Source: Lepiota brunneoincarnata
Taxonomy: Eukaryota; Basidiomycota; Agaricomycetes; Agaricales; Agaricaceae
Length of the DNA stretch: 64,000 nt
NCBI GenBank assembly: GCA_023014365.1
Contig: JAEBUN010000045.1
Span: forward strand, 1 to 64,000
Direction: 5' to 3'
The notes under the pieces were generated by a model, which searched no databases, was not told the origin of the DNA, and saw nothing but the letters and a program-made list of their open reading frames with translations. The first letter of the stretch is position 1, and each line of letters opens with the position of its first letter. Both the position numbers and the translations under genes were made by a program. Of the stretch, positions 53,330 to 64,000 are shown one piece after another.

Positions 53330-55027
53330 CAGGATCTGCTGTTCAACCAAAGATTCCGAAAACCCGCAATTAGCCTCACGTAGGTTAATTATCAGCCGTG
53401 TCCCCTGATGACCCATTCAATGAACACGGACATTAGGACAAGGGAGGTCAGGGAGGTACTGACGCAGATGTAGAATGTCACTGACAGCAACCTGACCAGG
53501 GTATGAGGTACCAGAGAGAAAAATATTGAGAATGGCTTACGGCGTCCAATCTATACTGAAGAGATATATATTCTTTGAACTTTGTGTTAGAAATCCAAAC
53601 ATGCTCATAGCTGTATTACCGGATGCAGTCTGCCGTCAGCAGCGGTATAAATATAAAATGGACTATACTGTGCTTACCAAATACCCTCAAGGACGCAACA
53701 GAACCTAGCTCAGCCCGAGAACAGAATGGGTAACTAAGTATGTTGTACTCACGGAATAAGGAACAATGTTCCGTCACGATAGAACACATATATGAGTGGC
53801 GTAAATCTCCTAGCAGCTCTGATTCTGTCTCTGAGAGTATTTTCACCAAGGCTTAACTGTATCAGAGATTGATAGAGCTTTGTAAAAGTCAATAGAAGCT
53901 CGATACCTAGCATGGACCAGTCGAGTAACATCAAATCAAAGTTCGCTGGGAGACGCACTTATACTGATCAACCGGATCACCCTGTGAAATATGTCAAGCC
54001 CTACGCTGCGGGTTAATGTGACTATGTATACATACCATACTGCCATAAAGCCCCTTGTAAGCCCTGGGAGGAGGGAGGGGTGTATGTGTGATAAGCAGCC
54101 ATGCAATGGATATCGATCAATAACATCTCTCCACTCAACGACTTCACTCCTAGTTGACACTGCCACACTGGCCTGCACTTTCCTTAATCACACGCTCTAT
54201 TCCGGGGATAGATAATGCATACGATTATTTCAACTATATCATGATTAGACATTAATTATGTATATACAACGTTTGTGACGCACCAGCTGTTATGAAACAG
54301 AGAAGAATAGTGACTGCGATCGTTTAGTGCCAAAGTAGGAGTGCGGGCTCAAGATTGCATACCTTTGATATTATTGGACCATAGTGCAGCGGAGTCTTAA
54401 CACAATCAATGTCTTCATTATTACAGGGAGAACCCTGAAAGAGGCTGAGTGAGCTAACGCGCAGTCGAGCAATTTGGTATGCACTGGGATTAATTGAGCT
54501 GAGCGAGTACTCACCATGCCCCGACTGCATCGTATATCATGCACCTAAAATATTGCAGTGAGCATTTATTGGAAGTACTAATAAATCCCCTCACATCTAC
54601 AAAGTGGTTATTGGCATTGAGCGATATCTGTATCCGTGGGATTTACTCACCGAAGGAAATCTGTTTGCCAGGTTTGCTGATAATTATGGTATTCTGATCA
54701 GAAAATGCGAGACAAGAACGGTAAAAGGCTCCCTACCACAGGTAGCGAGTCTAGATGTCCGTTAGTTCCTCCATTTCATAGGGGATGTTATTATGCGTAC
54801 ATCACCTCCAGAAGTGTCAACGTGCGAAGTGAGACATAGACAGCGTGCATCAGCGACCACGATCCTCTATCTTCAATTGAGCTAGCATAATCTATGAATC
54901 ACAAGTTGGGTACCGATATATATGTTCGACCTGTGAACTTTTGGTTGCTAAAATCCCAAGGCCCAACAAACAAGGCACTCACCTCCCGTGGAAACATGCG
55001 GAGAGAATCATAAATAAGTAACGCCAT
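53330..55027 (-). pseudogene. DUF6533-like membrane protein, copy 1 (5' exon missing)
   Basis: Similar along its length to copy 2 at 57,740-59,565. The first exon seen (55,027-54,983) reads MALLIYDSLRMFPRE and ends at a GTGAGT donor; this resembles the YDHLLTFDDEV motif of the DUF6533 N-terminus. Later pieces are a helical arginine-containing segment near 54,400, PLHGCLSHIHPSLLPG near 54,100, and ELLLTFTKLYQSLIQ with TPLIYVFYRDGTLFLIP (53,905-53,752). The gene would have several short introns. The true first exon (MADYPIAVDHILSDLQ in copy 2) is absent and replaced by a WD40 scrap. Family call is from memory of the motif pattern. Confidence 0.45.
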
Positions 55028-55059
55028 TTGAAGGGCATACAAATTCAATTACCTTAGTT

Positions 55060-55128
55060 GGATTCTCTCCTGATGGTGCTCACATTGTCTCTGGATCGGG
55101 TGACCGTGCAATCCAAGTATGGGATGCA
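55060..55128 (+). pseudogene. Orphan WD40 repeat
   Basis: Twenty-three codons read GFSPDGAHIVSGSGDRAI then QVWDA, a textbook WD40 blade (FSPDG, IVSGS, D, I..WD). Nothing similar continues on either side. It is probably a scrap of an NLR-WD40 gene of the kind common in Agaricomycetes. Confidence 0.75.
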
Positions 55129-55811
55129 TATTGTTTATACCCACCTTGTCCTCACATTACATTTCTTTCCCCAAGATTGCTTTTGTTTAATTAATTCGTA
55201 GTGTATTTCAAATATAAAATTTCTGGATTATCTCCTGTATTATCCCACCTAAGCACTTCCATCCAGAATAAGACCAGAAATCGAGCAACTTTCTATTAAT
55301 TTCACTATCTGCCATCCTTCTCAGAGATTCTCACCTCAGTACTGACAGCAATGGAAGAGCTCAGACAAAATAGGGTATCTGATTCACCCCTCTAATTCAA
55401 CCACGTTCTTATCAAACATTAATGGCCACGAGGGCAGTACATGCTGGGGTAGTCTTTATGTATGAAGAGGAAGCAGGTTCTTTGGCAGTACAATAATCCC
55501 AAATTCCTCGCTTGGTCGCTTGAGCGTCCTGATGTTCGGGCCCCCACAAAAAATGATTGTGGCCGTTCCAACCGCCAGCTGACGATAACGGCAACATAGC
55601 AGAGACTACGCTCACTGGATATGTTCTTGCAACATCCCGGCCTGCCCAAGGATTTCTCCCCCTCCGCCCTATAGTCGAGAAGACGAGTCTCCCCGGTTTG
55701 GTTGTATTTCCCAGAAAACCCGCCCGACGAAACACGAGACACCTTCCCCACAGCGGCACTTTGCACCTAGCACGGTAAATTTTCAAACAGCCACTGGAAC
55801 GACGTTAGCTA
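55129..55811. other. Region with overlapping unrecognised frames
   Basis: Minus-strand frames at 55,412-55,786 (124 codons) and 55,419-55,766 (115 codons) and a plus-strand frame at 55,557-55,778 overlap. None has a motif I recognise, so I cannot choose between them. Confidence 0.3.
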
Positions 55812-55930
55812 GCTGATTCAGGAGAATGGACAAGAAAGAACTCTACGACCGTCTTGTTTGCCAGGTTGTCGACGATATTTTGCAGCCCCGGAATATGAAG
55901 ATAACTGACAGCCTTGTATTTGCACACTGA
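55812..55930 (+). pseudogene. Small gene relic, copy 2 (MDKKELYDRLVCQV)
   Basis: ATG at 55,826 opens a 34-codon frame (MDKKELYDRLVCQVVDDILQ...) ending TGA at 55,928. The first 70 bases match 52,436-52,504. The two relics precede the two DUF6533-like copies in the same order, which suggests one segmental duplication. Confidence 0.35.
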
Positions 55931-57630
55931 TTTGACCGTCTTAAACAACGAGAATCAGAATAGCGAGAGTCCCGGTACCCCTGAACCCATGAAGCACAGC
56001 GCCTTTAGAGGCAGGAGCACCATACATAGCTTCGACCTCCGCACGTACATCAGAAAGATATAGCTTTCAAAGAATGTACAACATACTGGTATGCTCTTGT
56101 GTCAAGCATCCTTGGAATTACGATTTGTCGTAAGTCAACTAGATGACAAGCTGGCAAGTAAACGGGCTGTCCACCGCTGGGAAGGACACATGCGATGAGC
56201 CGAAATGGGCAACCAAAATCTATTGGGTCGTCTCAAAGACGACTAGCAACTCCATCCGAGCTCGGCTTTGCATCAGGAGATTGGGCGGTGGAGGTGCAGG
56301 GGGACCTATCCGTGCCAAGAACTTCATATTTATAAATCAAAGATTGGATCGGCGGCTGTTGTCCGTGCTGTACAACGGATTACCGATACAGTGAAGAGAG
56401 ATTTAACAACCACGACAGAAGAAGTGAATTGACGTACTGTACATCGCCGCCACGACAACGCCAACGCTACACCCGTCCTATAACAAGATATAAGTTCTAG
56501 GCACCCGACCGGAGATGAGTTAGGTATGTGTGCATTTCCTAGGTCCAGCTGAATGGGATGTGATGATATGGTTGATTGGATCCGTAACTGAAAGAAAGTA
56601 AAAGAAAGTGTCGATGAAGGAGCGGACAAGGGCTAGAATGAGAAAATGATGAGCTCTAGTCACCGGTCCTTCGTTTGGCGCCTATGATATCGTGTGTTTG
56701 CTTGGTTCTACCCTTGGTACTCTTTGATTCCTCCCACACCCGTGCATTGTGTCTCCTATTGCCTGATACCCGTCGCTTAAATTTAATGATGACTCATGAC
56801 ATCCGACCCTGATAGAACCGTGCTAGCCAGCTGGAACCGTGATGACAGACTCCATGAACAAGTTGATCACGGTATACTTATTGTGTACAAAAACTAAGTA
56901 GAAGTACAACGTAAACAACGATGAATCGTCCACTGGGCTAATCGAACGAGCCCAATCGAACGAGCGCACTAGGCCTTCCTCAAAACAGTTTGTCCTATGG
57001 AGTCACATGGTACAGGCCCAGGGAGCCTATCGAAACAAAAGCTGCTGGCTCTCTCCAGGAGCCCGTGTCACCACCGACATATAACGACCTTCTCATCTGT
57101 GTTCGTATTTATGGTTGACAGCTTAGGTGGTAGCTCCCAAGTCCTGCACAATGTCAGTGTACCATGTAATTTCTTGCCCTCCCCGCCATGACCCTACTTG
57201 CAGGGGGGAACAAGCTCGGCAGGGGTTCGGAAGTGTCGCTACGGCGACTCTCATCTTTCCTGTGTTGTACTCCATATTCCCGCGAATCTGTAGGTTTTTG
57301 TTTGGATGATATGAAACGACATCGTGTTGGGTAGCTCTATTCTGGCACTGTCCCTTGGGATTTTTCACACAGCGGCTCAAAAGGAAGTCGCGATCGTACC
57401 GCCGAGGCTCCTATTGGTGAGGGTAATGCCTGGCGGCGCGTCTGTTGGCATAAATGTGCCATTTAAAATACCTGGGAATGGATCACAGTCCACTCGCAAA
57501 CACGGCATTCCAAAACTGTGGGAATATACAAAAGTCCTACGTTGACCATATTGCATAGGACGCCCTAGGTTTTAGGATGATGGGTGGAATTACAAAAACT
57601 AATCTGAGTTCAACTTCCGGGGGCCGAATT
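55931..57630. other. Intergenic, no gene supported
   Basis: Only short unrelated frames on both strands. No repeats or motifs recognised. Confidence 0.3.
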
Positions 57631-57660
57631 TCACTCCTCGTCTTCAAAGCGTACAGTCTA
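57631..57660 (-). pseudogene. Possible VPS10 C-terminal scrap
   Basis: On the minus strand the last residues before a stop read VRFEDEE, as in the VPS10 gene's end VLRFEDEE (60,837), and the bases around the stop are similar. Nothing longer aligns. It could be a paralogue's 3' end or chance. Confidence 0.3.
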
Positions 57661-57739
57661 TAGGCCCTGACTACAGTCCTCTGGAGGTTTTCATTCATTC
57701 CTTAACGACCGCTCTCGACATCAAATCGTAGCGTTGACA

Positions 57740-59565
57740 TCCTCTGCTCAACCAAGGATTTCGAAAGTTTGCAATTGGCTTCGCGTAGGTTAATTATCAA
57801 CCGTGTTCCCTGATAATTTTTTCAGATATAGATATCAACGAAAAGACCATGCTAACACAGATATACAACGTGACTGACAGCCACCTGGTCGAGGTTTGAG
57901 ATATCGGAAGGACAAATATGGCAGAAATATGAATGGCTTACGGCGTCCAAGTCGACCCAGAAGATATATGGGATCTTTGAATTTTGTGCCAAGCATCCAA
58001 GCATGCTTACGGCTGTGCGACCAACCATTAGGAGTGTTATGCAGGACACCGAGACTACACTTTACTCACCAAAAATCCTCGCAAAACAACGGCGTTAGTC
58101 TCAGAGCATGGCAAGTACACACGGTGTGCTCACGGAATAAGGAATAATGTTCCGTCCCGATAAAAGACATATATGAGTGGAGTTAATCTTCTTATGGCTC
58201 TAATCCTGTCTTTAAGAGAGTTTCCAGAGAGCTTTTGCTGCTTTAAAGACTGATAGAGCTTCACAAAGGTCAATAATAGTTCGACGCCTAGTGAACATAA
58301 ATCAGTCGAGCAACATGAAACTCAATCCTCGGTGAGACGTACTGGTACTGGTTAATCGGGTAATCCTGCTTAAAATGTCAACTCCTTACATCAGAGCATA
58401 ATCCAACTACCTATACCTACCATATCGCTGAGAGGGCTTTTGTTATATCTGGGAGGAGGAAGGGGGGCGTGTACAACCAGCAACCGTGCAATGGAAATCG
58501 ATTAGCAATATATCTCCACTGAGCAATGTCAATCGTGGTTGACGCTACGACGCCAGTCTATACCGTCGTTAATAACGTTTCACTGTTTTGGGAACAAGGA
58601 AAACATACAAGTATTTCGGCTATATCACAGTTAGACGTTAATTGTTGTACTGTTTCCAAGATTTGGGGCACACCGGCTGTCATGAAACACAGCACAATCG
58701 TGACTATGACTCCTCAGAACCTAGATACTGACACAGTGGCGCCCAAGGCGACACACCTTTGAGATTATTGGACCACAATGCGCGGAGCCTAATAACGATC
58801 AACGTTTTCATTATTGCAGGGAGAACCCTGGAAAAGGTCAAGTAAGCCAGCGGCCCCCAATATCTGCCCAAGTCACGGAAGTGGAGCGAAGACTTACCAT
58901 ACTCCAATCACGTCGTATATTATACACCTACAATGTAATCGTCGGTATTCATCGTGGCAATGGGGCATGGAGTGTTCCCCTACATCTGCAAAATGGCTGT
59001 TGGTGATGCCCAGGATAACGCGGGATCGACTCACGGAAGGGAATCTGTTTGTCAGATTTACTAGAATTGTGCTTTCGATCAGATACGACCGGCTCGTAAT
59101 GAAAATGAGCAGCACTCCACATACCACAAGTAACGAGTCTACATTTCCATTAGTTCAATTTCAGTAATGGGAGAAGATACCAGGATACGGACACCACCTC
59201 CACAAGTGCCAACAACCGAAGCGAGACGTAGACAACTCGGATGAGTGACCATGAACCCCTTTTTCCCGATTGAGCTAGCACTATCCACGGAGTGTAAGGT
59301 CAGTACCGAAATATGTGTTCAATCTGTGATCCTTAAGTTACTGGCACCCCAGCAAACCACGTTCGCTCACCTCTCGTGGAAACAGGTGAATGGAATCGTA
59401 ATAATTAAAGTGACTGCGGGGACTAGTAACGTCGTTAATATCGTGTTCACCTTCCACGTCGACCCGGGGTTGGGGCAGGAAGCACTCACGGTATATATAG
59501 CCGGAAATCCGTGTCATTTGGAGGTCGGACAAGATATGGTCAACTGCGATTGGATAATCGGCCAT
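57740..59565 (-). pseudogene. DUF6533-like membrane protein, copy 2
   Basis: Exon 1 begins MADYPIAVDHILSDLQMTRI at 59,565 and ends in a GTGAGT donor (ISGYIY). The next exon contains YDSIHLFPRE (near 59,390), but relative to copy 1 one T is missing just before it, breaking the frame. Further pieces are WSLIRVVYVSLRLLAL, PAIMKTLIVIRLRALWSNN (near 58,800), PLHGCWLYTPP near 58,480, and LLLTFVKLYQSLKQ with TPLIYVFYRDGTLFLIP (near 58,140). Probable multi-pass plasma-membrane protein; DUF6533 proteins have no known reaction. Exon borders are uncertain. Confidence 0.45.
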
Positions 59566-60836
59566 GCTTGAGCAAGGGCTGAGTAGGAGAGTGCTCGATG
59601 GGGTGCTGGAGTCTTTCGCTGAGCCTTACGACGATTGCAACTAAATACTCCAGCTTGTAGAATACTGTTCCCAATGCAAGTAGCACCGACAAATTCAATC
59701 AGCGGGTCAATTAGTCAATGGGACACCATCGGGTACAATTGACTCGGTGCTTTTAAACCACAGCTCTTCGCACATTCAAACATCCTTACATCGTGGACAT
59801 CCCGGTGGTGCTGACCTGAGTGTTAGCCGTTCTGACAGGGCACGTTTTCCTGTTGTTATGGATCAGTACGACATATCAGCACCTCACCATCGCAGCATGG
59901 TACTTTGGGTGTTCGTAATTCTGGGCGTTCAGTGAATCAGGTTGGACAGTGTTCTTTGTTTGTCGCAAGCACCAAAGTCGAGGTTCTCCGAGGCAAGAAG
60001 CCGGGTAGCACTGGGAACCCATCCGTCCCCGATGACGCTCGGCCATGAAACCACCCAAAACATAATACAGGTGCTATGTATGTAAACAAGAAAAAACCAA
60101 CCCCGAATTTGGTGGGCAAACGAATTCCAAGACAAAACGTGGGATCTTCTCGTGAGAAGACCTACGTGAGCGCACCATACACGAGGCCCCGTTTCGTATC
60201 TGATTTCGCATTGCCTTCCGTGAGACTGCTCCGGCGGTGTAAAGACTAGTAATACGATGATGGTCATGTGGTCATCGGGGTTACTTTCGATGTTGGAATT
60301 AGCGATTCCAGCAAACTGGCGGAATGGCCATCACCAGTGCCTCTGACCGCCTCATGGAGTCCATGTTGTAGGTAGATTATATACATGTGCAATTTAGCAG
60401 TAGATACCTTGTCCAATTACACCTCCTTACCCTCTGCCGTTGTTGTCTCTCATGAATATACGCCGTGTTGCTATCTATCTTCTTGAGCTGATTTCAATAT
60501 TCAATTGTCTGGGTAAGGATTAATTGTAGAAGGGGTGCATCCTTTTGGTTGTGGTCAGCATCGAGTATTGAAATATTGAGCACTGGGAAAATGCCACGAG
60601 AACAAGATATTAGTACATGACAAAATGTTTGATGCCGCAAGAGCACCTTTCCCAGCATGGTTTCACTATGGTAAGAGTTCATTGCTCATTATACATATAG
60701 GATTCCCAAGTACGGCGGTACGAGGGAACTACGATAGATACAAAACATGGAAAGTAAGACAATGAACCTAGGACAAGATCCCGGGCCCAAACCTCATCCA
60801 TCTCATTATCCGAATTTAATCTTCGACGACCCATTT
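59566..60836. other. Intergenic, no gene supported
   Basis: Minus-strand frames such as 59,929-60,267 show no recognisable motif. This includes the 3' flank of the VPS10 gene. Confidence 0.35.
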
Positions 60837-63800
60837 TCACTCTTCATCCTCAAAACGTAGAACCTGTGCATCCTCATCTACGGGAATGTTTCTGTACCCT
60901 CCTCTTCGGCTCAAACCAACACGATCGAGGCGTGAGGTAACCCATTCAAATGCAATGCCGGCAATGCCGACAAGGAACCAAGGCACCGATGCAAGCGTGC
61001 CCAATGTCCGATCGAACCCATTGCGTGTAGAAGAGGATCCGTCCATCGGGAGCCGGATGGTTCTAGCAAGGTGTAAGCTCAGGACCTCGAATATTAAATG
61101 ACGTTGAAAAGCGTACCCTCTCGCAAGACCATTGCGACGGTAATAGTAGTAGCCAACCAAGGCTGTGAAGCCAAACGGTAGGAGAAGCATGAAGAGCCAG
61201 AACAGTGGTCCTTTGGACTTAAACCCAGGACAGACGTGCGCTTTGCCGCGATCGGGGCGGTAATCACCCTCGCAGCTGGAATAGGGTATTAACCGATACG
61301 CTGTTCTCTCGTACCAGTAGTCGTTGTTGCCCTGACACGAATCGTCGTCTGGAAGCGGTTGTGTTCCGGGCACCAAAACACATTCTCCGTCCGCATTCCG
61401 AACGTGGTTGAACTCACTGTTAGATATAGTCAAGGGAGGACAGAAGAAGTTTGCATCACTACTCGGCTTACCACTCAAAGTCAACCTTGCCACAAGGGCA
61501 ATTATGGACAATCCTCTCCTTTGCTTTTTTTTGTTTGCCAACGACACAGTTAGCGTCACGTTTCCGACGATGGTAAAGCGTCTGCCAACGCTATAAGTGT
61601 CAATGTAAGAAAGAAACAATCCGCCAGCGCACCTGTCGGCCAAAGAGGCAGCGTTCCTCTCGCTCGATGCTCGGTCCCCAGAGTTCAAAGTCATCATGAG
61701 TTGAGTCCTCGACATCAAGCACACCTAGAAGAAATTGAGCTGCCACAACCAATCACACCCAAAAACCATTACTCACATTGTCTTGACGTAAGCGCCGAAA
61801 AATCGATATGCACAGCAACTGCTCCCGTCGACCTCAACCGATTTCCGAATAGGATGAACCTCCTGCTCGTATCCTCCGGCACTGTCACAATCGCGTTCAC
61901 AGTAATCTGTTCATCCGAGAAGCGATATTCCTTCCAGTTCTTGCCTTCGTCGGTACTGAACAGTACACGATCCGTAGGCCGCTCATCGTTGGCAATGACC
62001 AATACCGAGCCCGAATCACCAAACTCCCACATGTGTGCATCCTTGTGTATCTCCTCCCAGGTGAATCCGGCATCCCGACTGAAGAAGGTATCACACTGAG
62101 CATATGGCGCTAGTGTCTCGCCGACGTTGCCCACGGCCATGAGGAGACCAACAATCCCGGGGCTACTATAGGTTGCTCGCGGGTCCCTCCGTTCGGTATA
62201 ACCATGAATGTGGAGAGCACATTTCTACCCCAGGACCATCAACCAGCCGGCCTTTAGACTAATTAGACGACCAACTCACTGTTCCTTCGCATGCATACTT
62301 CTGACCCAAGGAATCATGTAGGGGTGGTTGCAAAGGCTTCCAGCTTCCACCTGCAGGTGATGCGTCAATTCTAGTAATCATAATAGAATCACGAGAACCC
62401 ACCATCGTTGTGCGTAATTCTCGACTGCAGCTTTTTTTGTCCCGTAACAGTCGCCTCTCCCGGATTCGCTACGACGTTGATGAGCGCCACGCCATCCAAT
62501 CCAATCAGCTTCTCAAAGTCTACGAAACCATCCTGATTCCGGTTGACATCCTCGATGGACAAGCCAAAGTATGTCCCATTCCAGTTGGACTTGAGTATGT
62601 TGCCCCAAAAAGGACCCCTAGGTTGTTCAGTCATAGTCATGTGAAGGAAGAGGGAGTTGGTGTTAGATTCGAGGATGGTGTACGCCTGAGTTAAGAGGAA
62701 CGTTCAAATGATCAAGTCTGGAACAGGTAATAAGTTGGGGCGACGTACATGTGTGTTGGGGTGCATGGTCGGCGGGAACTGACCACCTGCGAAATGATTT
62801 CCATCGAGCGAGACGCGCAGCTCCAGAGCACGTTTCTCCGGTAAGAGCTGGAAGAAAACCAATCATGAAAAAAGGTTCTCCAGTTGCTAGTCACAGATTT
62901 ACGCACCTCGGCAACAACCAAGAATTCAGAGAACTTGGCAAACCCAACAACATCATCGAACAGTTTCTTCTTCTTCTCATAATACTGCGACCCCGCAATC
63001 AACTCCACCGGAACATTGGGAGGGAAACGCCTCTGAGAGCCCCTCTTCTCCTTGAGCGATTCACATAAAATCTCCGTTGGGTCCGCTTCCAAATGCGCAG
63101 TCCTTCGCCCACTGCACAATTCTTCACATACCTATCCACATCATACCACTGTCTTCCATTGTTCGGTGAATACTTGGCCTCGGCATGACAATTCGGCCCA
63201 TCACCACCACAATCACGATTCCCGACCCAGATAATATATTCAGATGACTCTGGGTGGAAGCGGAGAACCTGTGCATTAAAGGTGTTGGGTGGTGTTGGTG
63301 CGTGTCCAGGATGCCAGGCTTGGCCAAAGTTAGTTGTATAGAAGAACTTCTTCAGTATCAGTGATGAGGTATGCGCGATCTGGGGTGAATTTGTGGTGGT
63401 AAAAGGCTAGGATGCGTTTGTCAGGGAAAAGTTGTTGCCATGTGTAACCTTCGTTGCTCGATTGCCAGACAGTATTGTCGAGGAGTCGGACAAGAATAGT
63501 CTTAGGACCCCTAGTCAGCTACACATCGCAAGAACCTGTCACCAAGGATCTTACCGTTGAGTCCTTGAAGTAGGCATGTTGGACGATCTGTGACTTGAAC
63601 TCGTGCTGTGGGGCTGTGTCAGGCGGCTGGATGACTTGATACCATCATCATTATTTACCGTTTGATGAATAACCTGACCTTCAGGAGGTTGCTGCTGCGT
63701 GGGAATAGACTTTAATCCTATGTAATACCACACCCAAGAAGCACTTACCTTTCGAACAGTCCTTGTCCACCTTTTTGTCCTTCTCAACGCCACCCTTACA

Positions 63801-64000
63801 AGGTATTCCCAGGTATTTTGCGGAAGCCTGGAGAACCCTGGTAGGTCTTAGCAGACCCTTGACATGCTCCAGCGGGAATTGGTTCAGGGCCAGCAGGAAC
63901 ACAATCTTTCCCTTGTCGGATGAAGTTGTAGTCACTTGGTCCCCAGTCAGAATCCAGATTACGCCCAAAGAGAATGAAATACTCACCATTCATAATCATC
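60837..64000 (-). CDS. VPS10: VPS10/sortilin-type sorting receptor, 3' part
   Basis: Type I receptor that carries hydrolases from the late Golgi to the vacuole. From the right edge: the first sortilin-C module ([39 protein letters not shown]), then a second VPS10 domain ([117 protein letters not shown]). The second sortilin-C module follows ([45 protein letters not shown]). One transmembrane helix ([20 protein letters not shown]) and a cytosolic tail ending [10 protein letters not shown] complete it. Introns of about 50-60 bp have GT-AG ends. Near 63,800, 63,340 and 63,130 the family frame is regained only by one-base shifts, so it is either mutated or carries assembly errors. The 5' part lies outside the window. 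Confidence 0.85.

Overview
The window looks like nuclear DNA of a filamentous basidiomycete, probably an Agaricomycete. The evidence is short introns of about 50-60 bp with GTAAGT/CTAAC/TAG-type signals, a VPS10 gene, DUF6533-like membrane proteins, a P-loop/TPR NLR-type gene, a stray WD40 repeat, and a dense load of chromodomain Ty3/gypsy elements. A Rhizoctonia-like fungus is my best guess, from general resemblance only.

Bases 1-47,000 are almost entirely nested retroelements. Reading left to right: element A (gypsy chromovirus, + strand, to 7,400; its 5' LTR lies outside the window); a truncated inverted A-type LTR; a decayed LINE with a Gag-like ORF1 and an EN-RT-RNase H ORF2 (7.8-16.3 kb); solo LTRs; and a gag-only element E on the minus strand, split between 17.5-19.3 kb and 46.1-46.6 kb. 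Inside E sit element B (20,682-28,923, minus strand, full length, almost identical LTRs, intact ORFs, TSD TTATG) and element D (29,308-46,044, plus strand, TSD GTGTC). D in turn contains a solo A-type LTR (TSD GCTTC), element C (a decayed sister of B, 33,740-43,153, TSD TGTCT) and a solo B-type LTR (TSD GTTAG). C itself contains a solo B-type LTR (TSD GAAAC) and a 1.3-kb solo LTR (TSD CCRA).

The gypsy elements share an unusual architecture. Gag and Pol lie in different frames, joined by -1, and every gag ends just after the heptamer GGATTTT in the same reading phase, which suggests -1 ribosomal frameshifting. In B/C and in D the sequence two bases after the 5' LTR is complementary to a segment inside the LTR itself, which suggests Tf1-like self-priming rather than a tRNA primer. 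A, B and C carry a third ORF after pol with CCHC zinc knuckles and a conserved GEPVG-type C-terminus. In B and C this ORF overlaps a fourth, acidic ORF in another frame whose last 124 codons lie inside the 3' LTR. Most premature stops in A, C, E, D and the NLR gene are TGA at arginine (CGA) positions, the mark of CpG deamination; B is clean.

Bases 47,300-51,440 hold an NLR-type gene (P-loop NTPase plus 40-residue TPR repeats, minus strand) broken by in-frame stops and by a solo LTR. Bases 51.4-59.6 kb hold small gene relics and two copies of a DUF6533-like membrane protein gene. Bases 60,837-64,000 hold the 3' two thirds of a VPS10/sortilin receptor gene on the minus strand, which runs off the right end and needs several one-base frame shifts around 63.1-63.8 kb.
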